DNA from: Flammeovirgaceae bacterium
Lineage (GTDB): Bacteria > Bacteroidota > Bacteroidia > Cytophagales > Cyclobacteriaceae
Assembly (NCBI GenBank): GCA_020635915.1
Contig: JACJYU010000002.1
Span: forward strand, 558,001-622,000
Direction of reading: 5' to 3'
Length of the DNA: 64,000 nt
Part shown: piece after piece, positions 1-7,564 of the stretch
How positions within the stretch are numbered: position 1 is the first letter of the stretch
Layout: each line of letters starts with the position of its first letter
The notes under the pieces: generated by a model
Told to the model about the DNA's origin: nothing
What the model saw: only the letters and a program-made list of their open reading frames with translations
The model's database searches: none
Translations under genes and position numbers: made by a program

Positions 1-438
1 CTTGTCTATTTTCCGAACGATAAGGGATTGGCCGCACACCACCATTTTCACACCGGCATCCTGCAGTTCCTGGTACAGGCCAAGGTTGGGGTTGTCCACC
101 CCGTAAGCTTTCCGGTACTCTTCATTGTTCCTCACCGTAAAGGCAGCGCCCCCGTGAATGGCCAATACCACATGCAGGTTTTCCTTTGGCACGCCTGCCA
201 TGGCATGTAGGTTGAGGAGGCGCGCCACGTTGTTCAGTGCCCAGTTCACATCCGAGGGCTTTTCGCTTTCCCGTGCCACCTCTATCACGATTTTATAATC
301 CAGTGACGGGTCGATCTTTACATCCGCATCGGGCAAATCATAGACGCCCCCATATCCTTTGATGATCGGGTTGACCATCTTTTGGCCAAAGCCGGTGGCA
401 AGCACGAACGAAAGGGCAATCGCAAAAATAATTTTCAT
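1..438 (-). CDS. DsrE/DsrF-like sulfur-relay family protein, exported (3' end missing)
   Basis: The gene starts with ATG at 438 and runs off the left edge, so 146 codons are visible. The first 18 or so residues form a short signal peptide (MKIIFAIALSFVLATGFGQ), so the product should be periplasmic. The body fits the DsrE/DsrF fold: the stretch around residues 55-75 (ALNNVARLLNLHAM) is followed by VVLAIHGGAAF and then by LQDAGVKMVVCGQSL. The cysteine in VVCGQS sits where many DsrE-like proteins carry their conserved cysteine. Exported DsrE-like proteins are common in Bacteroidota and their substrate is unknown. A role in sulfur transfer is family-level inference. It points the same way as moaA downstream of it on the minus strand map, but its start lies 79 bases past the moaA stop. 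Confidence 0.8.
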   Translation of the reverse strand, partial: MKIIFAIALSFVLATGFGQKMVNPIIKGYGGVYDLPDADVKIDPSLDYKIVIEVARESEKPSDVNWALNNVARLLNLHAMAGVPKENLHVVLAIHGGAAFTVRNNEEYRKAYGVDNPNLGLYQELQDAGVKMVVCGQSLIVRKIDK

Positions 439-517
439 GGTGATCCGTTTTTTTGTTCAGGTAAAGTAAAGGAAGGGGAACAAGGTTTTAAAATAAATAT
501 GCCAAAAAGCATGGGGC

Positions 518-1507
518 TTATCCGCCAATAGTGGACATGGATTCGGACGCCACCGCGTTTGCCCTTCTGTCTTGCCCGGCTTCATGTCCATCTTTCGCCC
601 TGTTTTTAAAAGCCTTGAGCAATATTTTCTTCAAGTCCCCATCTGGTGCCCCTGCCCGCACCAGGTCCCGGACATTAAGCACCCCGTTGTCGTACAAACA
701 TGTTTTCAACGTCCCCTGGGCAGTAATGCGGATGCGGTCACAGGTCCCACAAAATGTGCGGCTGAAGGCCGCGATCACCCCCACATTTCCCTTATGGCCG
801 GGCACAGCATAATTATAGGAGGTCGAGTGCGCCCCATCTTTCAATTTGGCCAGCCCCGGGTAGGCCTTCTTTATATGGTCAATAATTTTATGGTACGTCC
901 AGGTAAGGGTGGGGCTGTACTTGCCACCGCCATTAAAGGGCATCTCTTCTATAAACCTGACCGATACCGGGTTTGACCGGGTGAACGCCACCAGGGGAAG
1001 GATATCGTCCGTGTTCTTGCCCTCCATGACCACTGCGTTTATCTTCACTTCAATCCCTTCATCAAGCAGGAGGCCCAATGTGCCCATGACGTTGTCAAAC
1101 TCGTCCCTGCGCGTAATGGTTTTAAACCTCTCCTTGTCAAGCGTGTCCAGGCTCAGGTTTACCGATTTTACCCCTGCCTGCTTTAATTCCTTTACATAAG
1201 GGGCGGTGAGCACGCCATTGGTGGTGATGTGCAGCCCTGTAATCCCCTTTATCCGGGAAACGGAATGCACCAGCCTCATAAAATCTTTTCTTACGAAAGG
1301 CTCCCCTCCCGTAAAACGCACTTTGGATATGCCCATTTCGGCAAGCAGGGCCACCAGCCGCTGGATTTCCTCAAAGGTGAGCAGGTCCTTTTTGGGCATG
1401 TACCGGATGCCTTCCTCCGGCATGCAATAGGAGCACCGCAAATTGCAGCGGTCCGTTACCGCAATCCGTACGTAGTTGAGTTGCCTGCCGTGGTTGTCAA
1501 ATAGCAT
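518..1507 (-). CDS. moaA: GTP 3',8-cyclase MoaA (molybdenum cofactor step 1)
   Basis: This is a radical SAM enzyme that, with MoaC, turns GTP into cyclic pyranopterin monophosphate in the cytoplasm. The N-terminal [4Fe-4S] cluster motif is C21-x3-C25-x2-C28 (CNLRCSYC). The second, substrate-binding cluster is given by C253, C256 and C270 (FCGTCDR followed by LKTC). The SAM-binding stretch FTGGEPFVRKD is present, and the protein ends in the double glycine (STIGG) typical of MoaA. At 329 residues it has the usual length. It is read away from moaD and moaE, which lie on the other strand beyond a 220-base gap. No molybdenum riboswitch-like structure was recognised in that gap. Identification is secure. 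Confidence 0.97.
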   Translation of the reverse strand: MLFDNHGRQLNYVRIAVTDRCNLRCSYCMPEEGIRYMPKKDLLTFEEIQRLVALLAEMGISKVRFTGGEPFVRKDFMRLVHSVSRIKGITGLHITTNGVLTAPYVKELKQAGVKSVNLSLDTLDKERFKTITRRDEFDNVMGTLGLLLDEGIEVKINAVVMEGKNTDDILPLVAFTRSNPVSVRFIEEMPFNGGGKYSPTLTWTYHKIIDHIKKAYPGLAKLKDGAHSTSYNYAVPGHKGNVGVIAAFSRTFCGTCDRIRITAQGTLKTCLYDNGVLNVRDLVRAGAPDGDLKKILLKAFKNRAKDGHEAGQDRRANAVASESMSTIGG

Positions 1508-1727
1508 TTTCCGTCCTTGTCACTGGCCTGCCATTCGGTGGCGGGGCCTGTTTGATATATCCCTTTTTCCGTAAGGTCAACAATTCCAACCGCATTTCCC
1601 CGCACCCATCCACAAACGGGAACAAATTCGTTTGATTCGCGGTATAATGGATATTTAAACCTAAAATTAAGAAATTATTAACTGGCGGTTCCATACGACT
1701 GCTTAACCACAATTATTAGCATAAAAG

Positions 1728-1967
1728 ATGAGGTACACACTAAAAACTTTTGGGGTCACACGCGACATCCTGGGCGGCAAAGAGGTAACCTTTGAAATGG
1801 ACGGAAAGAAGGTGGGCGAGTTAAAATCCGAGCTTATGGCCCGCTTTCCGGAAATGAAATCGTTGAATTCCCTGCTGGTGGCCGTCAACAATGCCTATGC
1901 GGACGACAATGCCCCCATTTCGGAATCGGACGAAATCGCGCTTATCCCTCCGGTAAGCGGGGGCTGA
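1728..1967 (+). CDS. moaD: Molybdopterin synthase sulfur carrier subunit MoaD
   Basis: A 79-residue ubiquitin-fold protein ending in VSGG. The C-terminal glycine is the residue that is adenylated and converted to a thiocarboxylate; the sulfur is then donated to precursor Z by MoaE. The length and the ALIPPVSGG tail are typical of the family. It precedes moaE on the same strand with a gap of about 105 bases, so the two may be co-transcribed although they are not tightly coupled. The adenylating partner MoeB is not in this window. Confidence 0.93.
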   Translation: MRYTLKTFGVTRDILGGKEVTFEMDGKKVGELKSELMARFPEMKSLNSLLVAVNNAYADDNAPISESDEIALIPPVSGG

Positions 1968-2073
1968 CCCTTCAACCCCTGGCCCTTCAATTTTCCATTT
2001 ATCGTTTGATGTCTTATCCCCAAATGCTATATTCAATCATTCGTTTCCCATTGTTTCACCAACCCATCCAGTC

Positions 2074-2505
2074 ATGATTAAAATCACAGAGAAAGCCATC
2101 GATGTTCAAAAAGTCATCGAAACGGCCTCTAGCTTAGGTGCAGGGGCCGTTAATGTTTTTATAGGTACCGTCCGGAACAAGGCACATGACAAGAACGTGG
2201 TATGGTTGGAGTATGAAGCCTATGAGGCCATGGCCGTGGCTGAAATCCGAAAGGCAATCGATGAGGCCGCGCAAAAATGGGGTTTGTTGGGGTGGGCCGT
2301 GAGCCACCGGATTGGCACGCTGAAACCGGGCGAAGTGGCCGTGGCCGTGGCCGTCTCTGCCCCCCACAGAAAGGAATCTTTTGAAGCCTGCCAATATATT
2401 ATCGACAACGTAAAGGCAAAGGCCCCAATTTGGAAAAAGGAAGTATTTGAGGATGGCGAGGAATGGGTGGACGCACGCCCAACCGGGGCCTTGCAAAACA
2501 ACTAG
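2074..2505 (+). CDS. moaE: Molybdopterin synthase catalytic subunit MoaE
   Basis: The large subunit of molybdopterin synthase, which inserts two sulfurs carried by MoaD into cyclic pyranopterin monophosphate. Family landmarks in order are FIGTVRN near residue 30, LEYEAYE near residue 46, SHRIGTL near residue 80, SAPHRKESF near residue 95, and the active-site lysine region KAKAPIWKKE near residue 114. The protein has 143 residues, as expected. The ATG at 2074 is the natural start because it places the conserved IKITEK strand at the N-terminus. It lies downstream of moaD and is followed by a convergent small membrane-protein gene. Confidence 0.96.
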   Translation: MIKITEKAIDVQKVIETASSLGAGAVNVFIGTVRNKAHDKNVVWLEYEAYEAMAVAEIRKAIDEAAQKWGLLGWAVSHRIGTLKPGEVAVAVAVSAPHRKESFEACQYIIDNVKAKAPIWKKEVFEDGEEWVDARPTGALQNN

Positions 2506-2512
2506 GCCCGGG

Positions 2513-2644
2513 TCACAGCTGGTTTACCAGCACAATGCCCATGGTGACAACGGCCACCGCCACAAGGAAGCCGATCACAAAAACTATGGCCAAGTCCCGG
2601 TTGATGGGATTAAAATGCCCGGATGTTTTTTCTGCCGTATTCAT
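2513..2644 (-). CDS. Small single-pass membrane protein, 43 residues, unknown function
   Basis: The frame from ATG at 2644 to TGA at 2513 encodes 43 residues. Residues 1-17 are polar (MNTAEKTSGHFNPINRD). Residues 18-40 form one uninterrupted hydrophobic helix containing VIGFLVAVAVV, and the protein ends in NQL. The gene ends 7 bases from the convergent moaE stop. I recognise no family. The clear division into a soluble head and one membrane helix, and a position in an otherwise gene-free gap of suitable size, support a real gene. Function cannot be inferred. Confidence 0.55.
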   Translation of the reverse strand: MNTAEKTSGHFNPINRDLAIVFVIGFLVAVAVVTMGIVLVNQL

Positions 2645-2980
2645 AACTCCAACTATTTAATTGACATATAAAGCTAGTAAAACACGTGTTCATTGCTTTG
2701 CACTTTTAAGGCCAATGCGTGGAATGTACCTTTTGAAGGATTTTTTTTAATTATTAGTTCCGCCATTTGCACCTTCAAAATACCCGGCAAGGCCGTTATA
2801 ACACCATGGCATGAACAATCAGTCCCTGACCCATAAGGAGTTAGCAGGCCACAATAAAACCATTAGGTCCGATACTGCTTTTTTTTGAAAATATTTTTGG
2901 GCAAAGGGACATTCACCATCCAGGCGGGCGACCGGCCTGTAATGTTTTTCGCGAAACCTTTGGTTTAAGGCCGTTTTTTT
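2645..2980. other. Gene-free stretch between small membrane protein and mobA
   Basis: About 336 bases with no convincing coding frame. It is visibly A/T-rich, with runs of T near 2741 and 2878. It contains an 8-base palindrome ACACGTGT near 2682. The promoter of the small membrane protein (minus strand) should lie in the left part. Nothing here resembles a tRNA, a riboswitch or a repeat array. Confidence 0.5.
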
Positions 2981-3547
2981 TCAGTGCTCAAAAAAGCCTT
3001 TGAAATCCTCAGGCGTGTTGATGTTTTTCAGCGCCATTTTGGACGGTATGTGCAGGAGATTGGCATTTGTCCCCATTAAAAATTCGCGCGGGCTGGTTTT
3101 TCCTTTTGCATAAAATGTGGGGAGCGGGGCATGCGGCTCCCAGATGGTGACCAAAGGCTCGGGAAGCTTGCCCTCCGTATCGTAAAAACAAGTAGCCGCC
3201 TTGGCCGCATCCCGGTGGGCAACCAAAAACCGGATCACCCCTTCGTCAACCAAAGGCATGTCCACGGGCAAGGTAAGCCATGCCACGCCCGGGTAGCGCT
3301 TAAAGGCACTTAAAATCCCGTTGAGCGGCCCCTGGAAGGGAAACGCGTCCACGATGGTATGGCCATCCGGTGGGGCCTGCTTGCCTGCCGAATAATAAAC
3401 GCGGTGGCAAAATTTTTCCAGCAGGCCAAATGCATGCTCGCGCTGCGGCCGCTTGTGGTAGGTCAGGTAGGCCTTGTTTTTTCCCATCCTGGAGCTTAGC
3501 CCCCCTTCCAACACCAGCCCGTAGAGCGCAGGCTTATCCGTTTGCAT
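2981..3547 (-). CDS. mobA: MobA-like molybdenum cofactor nucleotidyltransferase
   Basis: A 188-residue NTP-transferase fold protein. MobA-type enzymes attach GMP to molybdopterin to form the bis-MGD type cofactor. The nucleotide-binding loop is LVLEGGLSSRMGKNKA near residues 12-27; the usual form is LAGGxSxRMGxDK, so E replaces the normal small residue before GG and L follows it. The PVDMPLV stretch near residue 94 is the metal-binding aspartate loop. Its start overlaps the end of moaC by 14 bases, so the two are translationally linked. Neighbours support a molybdenum role. The altered loop leaves open a different nucleotide or reduced activity. Confidence 0.82.
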   Translation of the reverse strand: MQTDKPALYGLVLEGGLSSRMGKNKAYLTYHKRPQREHAFGLLEKFCHRVYYSAGKQAPPDGHTIVDAFPFQGPLNGILSAFKRYPGVAWLTLPVDMPLVDEGVIRFLVAHRDAAKAATCFYDTEGKLPEPLVTIWEPHAPLPTFYAKGKTSPREFLMGTNANLLHIPSKMALKNINTPEDFKGFFEH

Positions 3548-4019
3548 CCCTTTTAAAATCTTTCTTTCCCCCGGTCTTTTCCATCAACTTGATTTCTTCA
3601 ATTACAATATGGTGTGACATGGCCTTGCACATATCGTAAATAGTGAGGGCGGCCACCGAGGCCGCGGTTAGCGCCTCCATCTCCACCCCTGTTTTGGAGG
3701 TAATAATGGCGGAAGTGCCTATCACAATCTTGTCGCCCACCACATTGATTTCCACCTGGCAGTCCTCCAGCCCAATAGGGTGGCACAACGGTATCAATGA
3801 AGGGGTGTGCTTGGCGCCCATTACGCCCGCGATGATGGCCGTCTGGAACACGGGGCCTTTTTTTGTCATGATCTCCTGGTCTTTGATCATGGCCACTATT
3901 TCCGGGCCAACGTTTACGATGGCCTGCGCCCGTGCCACCCGCCTGGTGGCCACCTTTCCGGAAACATCCACCATGGATGGATTGCCGCTGTCGGTGGTAT
4001 GTGTGAGTTTGGGCTTCAT
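3534..4019 (-). CDS. moaC: Cyclic pyranopterin monophosphate synthase MoaC
   Basis: MoaC converts the MoaA product (3',8-cyclo-GTP) to cyclic pyranopterin monophosphate. I place the start at the ATG at 4019 (MKPKLTHTT), because the family begins just before the LTH...MVDVSGK segment; a frame extending to 4052 would add 11 unsupported residues. Landmarks are MVDVSGKVATRRVA, the PLCHPIGLE histidine region, VEMEALTAAS, and the catalytic DMCKAMSH. The length of 161 residues is normal. It overlaps the downstream mobA-like gene by 14 bases and is divergent from moeA, whose start is only 60 bases away, so the two share a promoter region. Confidence 0.96.
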   Translation of the reverse strand: MKPKLTHTTDSGNPSMVDVSGKVATRRVARAQAIVNVGPEIVAMIKDQEIMTKKGPVFQTAIIAGVMGAKHTPSLIPLCHPIGLEDCQVEINVVGDKIVIGTSAIITSKTGVEMEALTAASVAALTIYDMCKAMSHHIVIEEIKLMEKTGGKKDFKRDANG

Positions 4020-4062
4020 TATTCTTAACTTTATCGGGTAAAACGAAATCAATCAACCTTCT

Positions 4063-4070
4063 CAAAGTTA
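4063..4070 (-). promoter_or_regulatory. Candidate -7 element for moaC
   Basis: On the minus strand this reads TAACTTTG, a perfect match to the Bacteroidota -7 consensus TAnnTTTG. It lies 44 bases upstream of the moaC start codon, in the short moaC-moeA divergent gap. I find no well-placed TTG at about -33, so this is only a candidate. Confidence 0.3.
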
Positions 4071-4079
4071 TAAATAATC

Positions 4080-5273
4080 ATGGTAAGCGTTTCCGAAGCC
4101 ACTGCAATCATTGGGTCCCATTTGTTTTCCCCTGCTGACGAAAGTGTGCCGGTGGCCAACGCTTTGCACCGTGTATTGGCCGCGCCCGTTTTGGCCGACC
4201 GTGATTTTCCCCCTTTCAACCGGGTGGCCATGGATGGCATTGCCATTCAATTTGAACAATACGACCAGGGCCGCACCTCATTTGAGGTCGAGGGCATGGC
4301 GGCAGCGGGCGTCCCCCAAAAAACACTTCACGACAAAAAAAACTGCTTGGAGGTAATGACAGGGGCACCGCTCCCCACCCACACCGACACGGTGGTCAGG
4401 TACGAAGACCTGAAAATGGAGGGTTCGGTGGCCACGGTGGTGGCCCCGGTAAGCAAGCCCTATCAAAACATACACCCACAGGGCCAGGACGCAAAAGAAA
4501 ACCAAGTGTTGTTGAAGGAAGGGACCCTGGTCTCCCCTTCCGAAATCGCCATCCTCACATCGGTGGGAAAAGTGGACGTGCTGGTAAGGTCCTGCCCCCG
4601 GGCAGCGGTTGTTTCCACCGGTGACGAACTGGTGGACATAGGCGAAACCCCGGGACCACACCAGGTACGCAGGTCAAACAGCTATGCCCTTCAGGCCGCG
4701 TTGAAGTCGTTGGGGTGCACGGCACGCCTTTTCCATTTGCCGGATGAACAAGGGGCCATCAGGAAGGAACTGTCCGGCATATTGCGGGACCACGACCTGG
4801 TGGTCCTTTCCGGGGGGGTGTCCAAAGGCAAATTTGACTTTGTGCCGGAAGTGCTTGGCCAATTGGGGGTGCAAAAGCATTTTCACAAGGTGAAGCAAAA
4901 GCCCGGCAAACCATTTTGGTTTGGGGGCATGGGAAGCAAAATAGTTTTTGCACTGCCCGGCAACCCGGTTTCCACTTATATGTGCTTTTACAGGTACATC
5001 AAACCATGGCTGGCGAAAAGCTGGGGGCTGGCCGAAAATGCCGCGCATGCCCTGTTGGCCAGCGATTACAGTGTGCAGGGCGACCTTACTTATTTTTTGC
5101 AGGTAAATGTTGTGAACGAAGCGGGGCGGCTGGTGGCCTACCCCATGACGGGAGGGGGATCGGGTGATTTTGCGAACCTAAAGGAGGTAAATGCCTTTCT
5201 GCAGTTGGCCGAAGGCAAGGCAACGTTCAAAAAAGGGGAAGCGTGCCCCATATTCCATTTTAGGCCCTGGTGA
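4080..5273 (+). CDS. moeA: Molybdopterin molybdenumtransferase MoeA
   Basis: MoeA inserts molybdate into adenylated molybdopterin. The 397-residue protein shows the family order: VAMDGIA near residue 47, MTGAPLP near residue 92, VVRYEDL, VSTGDELV near residue 180, RRSNSYAL, the MPT-binding LSGGVSKGKFDFVPEVL near residue 240, KQKPGKPFWFG, and ALPGNPVSTYMCFYR. The C-terminal domain IV follows. It is divergent from moaC with a 60-base gap. The MogA/MoaB adenylating partner is not present in the window. Confidence 0.96.
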   Translation: MVSVSEATAIIGSHLFSPADESVPVANALHRVLAAPVLADRDFPPFNRVAMDGIAIQFEQYDQGRTSFEVEGMAAAGVPQKTLHDKKNCLEVMTGAPLPTHTDTVVRYEDLKMEGSVATVVAPVSKPYQNIHPQGQDAKENQVLLKEGTLVSPSEIAILTSVGKVDVLVRSCPRAAVVSTGDELVDIGETPGPHQVRRSNSYALQAALKSLGCTARLFHLPDEQGAIRKELSGILRDHDLVVLSGGVSKGKFDFVPEVLGQLGVQKHFHKVKQKPGKPFWFGGMGSKIVFALPGNPVSTYMCFYRYIKPWLAKSWGLAENAAHALLASDYSVQGDLTYFLQVNVVNEAGRLVAYPMTGGGSGDFANLKEVNAFLQLAEGKATFKKGEACPIFHFRPW

Positions 5274-5296
5274 GGCAGCGGCCTGTTCCCTGTCGA

Positions 5297-5328
5297 TTTG
5301 TTTACCCCCTGCCAAGGCCTTAAATTTG
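5297..5328 (+). promoter_or_regulatory. Bacteroidota-type promoter for ffh
   Basis: TTTG at 5297-5300 is followed, after exactly 20 bases, by TAAATTTG at 5321-5328. This matches the Bacteroidota primary-sigma pattern of TTTG, about 19-20 bases, then TAnnTTTG. Transcription would begin near 5334, giving a leader of under 20 bases before the ffh ATG at 5352. It is the best promoter I found in the window. Confidence 0.7.
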
Positions 5329-5351
5329 TGGCCTTAATTTGAAAAACAAGC

Positions 5352-6683
5352 ATGTTCGATAGTTTAAGCCTCAAGCTGGAAAAAGCCTTTCAAACCCTGA
5401 AAGGGCAAGGCAGGATCACGGAAATCAACGTGGCCGGCACCGTAAAAGAGATAAGGAGGGCGTTGATCGATGCTGACGTCAACTATAAAGTGGCCAAAGA
5501 GGTCACTGACGACATCAAGGCCAAGGCCTTGGGCATGGATGTGCTCACCGCGGTATCGCCCAGCCAGTTGCTGGTGAAAGTGACCAATGACGAGCTCACG
5601 GCCCTGATGGGCGGGAAGGGCGAGGACATCAATCTGGAGGGCTCGCCTGCCGTGGTGTTGATTGCCGGCCTTCAGGGATCGGGCAAGACCACTTTCTCTG
5701 GAAAACTGGCCAATTACCTGAAGCGCCAGGGAAAGCAGGTGATGCTGGCCGCTTGCGATATTTATCGTCCGGCCGCCATTGACCAACTCAAGGTATTGGG
5801 CGAAAAAATCGGGGTGGAGGTGTATGCGGAGCCGGATACCAAAGATGCCGTAAAGATTGCCAAGGCCGCCATTGGCCATGCAAAGAAAAACAACATCCAG
5901 GTGCTGATAGTGGATACCGCTGGGCGCCTGGCCGTGGACGAGGCGATGATGGACGAGATTGCCGCGTTAAAGCAGGCCCTTGACCCTTCGGAAACGCTTT
6001 TTGTGGTGGACTCCATGACGGGGCAGGATGCGGTGAACACTGCCAAGGCATTCAACGACCGGTTGGATTTCAACGGGGTAGTGCTGACCAAGTTGGATGG
6101 CGATACCCGTGGAGGCGCGGCCTTGTCCATCCGCAAGGTGGTGGACAAGCCCATTAAGTTCATCAGTTCAGGGGAAAAAATGGAAATGATTGACCGTTTC
6201 CACCCCGACCGGATGGCCGGCAGGATATTGGGGATGGGCGATGTGGTGGGCCTGGTGGAGAAAGCACAGCAAAACTTTGATGAGGCCGAAGCCCAAAGGC
6301 TGAATAAAAAATTCAGGAAAAACCAATTTGACTTCAATGACTTTCTGTCGCAGTTGGAACAGATCAAAAAAATGGGGGACATGAAAAGCCTTATGGGCAT
6401 GATCCCCGGTATGGGCAAGGCATTGAAGGACACGGATATTGACGACAACTCTTTCAAACCCATTGAGGCCATTATCCGGTCGATGACCCATGAAGAGCGC
6501 GAGAACCCGGACAAAATCAACCCCAGCAGGAAAAACAGGATTGCCCGGGGAAGCGGCAACAGCGTGCAGCAGGTAAACCAACTGTTGAAGCAGTTTGATC
6601 AAATGCGCAAAATGATGAAGACCATGAATAAAATGGGCGGGGGAAAACGCGCCATGTCGGCTTTAAATCCATTTGGAAAGTAG
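5352..6683 (+). CDS. ffh: Signal recognition particle GTPase Ffh
   Basis: Ffh binds signal sequences of nascent membrane and exported proteins and, with 4.5S RNA and FtsY, delivers ribosomes to SecYEG. The N domain covers about residues 1-90. The G domain has GLQGSGKT (106-113), DIYRPAA, DTAGRL and TKLDGD. The methionine-rich M domain follows from about residue 325, with MGMIPGMGK and a C-terminal run containing MRKMMKTMNKMGGGKRAM. The length of 443 residues is standard. Its own promoter lies directly upstream. No 4.5S RNA gene was recognised nearby. Confidence 0.98.
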   Translation: MFDSLSLKLEKAFQTLKGQGRITEINVAGTVKEIRRALIDADVNYKVAKEVTDDIKAKALGMDVLTAVSPSQLLVKVTNDELTALMGGKGEDINLEGSPAVVLIAGLQGSGKTTFSGKLANYLKRQGKQVMLAACDIYRPAAIDQLKVLGEKIGVEVYAEPDTKDAVKIAKAAIGHAKKNNIQVLIVDTAGRLAVDEAMMDEIAALKQALDPSETLFVVDSMTGQDAVNTAKAFNDRLDFNGVVLTKLDGDTRGGAALSIRKVVDKPIKFISSGEKMEMIDRFHPDRMAGRILGMGDVVGLVEKAQQNFDEAEAQRLNKKFRKNQFDFNDFLSQLEQIKKMGDMKSLMGMIPGMGKALKDTDIDDNSFKPIEAIIRSMTHEERENPDKINPSRKNRIARGSGNSVQQVNQLLKQFDQMRKMMKTMNKMGGGKRAMSALNPFGK

Positions 6684-6724
6684 GCCACGCCATTGGCTAT
6701 GGCTTTGTTGGCGGTTCTTGCCGG

Positions 6725-7076
6725 TCAGTAAGCCTGTATTAAAACGTCTGTCGGAATATTCAACTTGTCATGGAGTTGCCTGATCATTTCCAACGATAGC
6801 TTTCTTTTTTATTAAGGATTTCACTTGCCCTACTTTTGAGCCCAACGACTTTCGCCAAATCTTTCTGGGTATAGCCAAGTTGGTCCATTCTAAATTTTAT
6901 GGCTTCAATCGGGCCAGGCAAGTCAATAGGGAAATGTTTTCGTATTGGTCAATCAATATTCCCAGTATCCCGGGTTCGTCCCCCTCCTTGGTTCCCTTTT
7001 TAGCGTCAAAAATTACCTCAAGCCTGTCCAACGCTTGTTGGTAGTCCTTTTTGGTCTTTATTGGTTTTAAGTTCAT
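6725..7076 (-). pseudogene. Decayed HigA-type antitoxin (HTH), frameshifted
   Basis: The ATG at 7076 opens a frame starting MNLKPIKTKKDYQQALDRLE, which is typical of the N-terminus of HigA antitoxins. The frame breaks after DQYEN (near 6927). The similarity continues in another frame with FPIDLPGPIEAIKFRMDQ and the XRE-type helix-turn-helix YTQKDLAKVVGLKSRASEIL. It breaks again in an A-run (T on the plus strand) near 6810, after which LSLEMIRQLHDKLNIPTDV leads to a stop at 6725. Each break can be repaired by restoring a small number of bases. The start lies 5 bases after the end of the higB-like remnant, the normal toxin-first order of higBA operons. Sequencing error is an alternative, but neighbouring genes are intact. 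Confidence 0.72.
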
Positions 7077-7081
7077 AATCG

Positions 7082-7346
7082 TCAAATTTTATTAGCGTCA
7101 ACCCTGTCGTATTCCTTATGGGTACCAGCAAATCGTATCCACATCATTTGATAGTGGAAGTTGATTTTAACAATAAGCCTGTAGTTGTTCCCTTTTATGT
7201 TGAAAACAACCCTGTTGTGCCCAAGAATACTTACTGTCGGAACTCCTTTTAATTTCATGGGTGTTTTTCCATTCACTCTTTTCAGCTTCCCGGTACCAGG
7301 ATTTGAGTGATTGTTCACAGTCCGAGAAGTATTGTTTAAAGCATTT
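7082..7346 (-). pseudogene. Decayed HigB-type (RelE superfamily) toxin, frameshifted
   Basis: Two overlapping frames each hold part of a HigB mRNA interferase. One gives CEQSLKSWYREAEKSEWKN followed by THEIK. The other gives VSILGHNRVVFNIKG, then NYRLIVKINFHYQMMWIR and FAGTHKEYDRVDANKI, ending at 7082. HigB proteins carry these blocks in one chain of about 95-100 residues. The frame changes near 7225-7240; it can be repaired by one deleted base or by two added bases. The N-terminal 10 or so residues, with the start codon, are not recognisable, and a further frame change near 7335 is likely. The toxin should be inactive. It sits directly before the decayed higA. Confidence 0.7.
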
Positions 7347-7564
7347 TCCCTGGTTTTGGGGCTGTCTGGGGCATGGCCGGAAGCTTGGATATTTGCGGCC
7401 CATTGCCGGCCAAAAGAAATCCCGGGATAAAGCAAACCCTGTCACCGTTTTGCGCGTTTAGATGATTTCAGCATAAGTGCGATGGCAAAGCCAGGATGGC
7501 CGATAAATACCGGCCATTTTTTTGCAGGGCCAGAAATCAAATTCGAAACCAAACCCAATCAAAT

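Noticed and set aside
5762..6559. Long open frame (about 265 codons) on the minus strand inside ffh
   Set aside because: Antisense shadow of ffh, low complexity, no ribosome-binding context.
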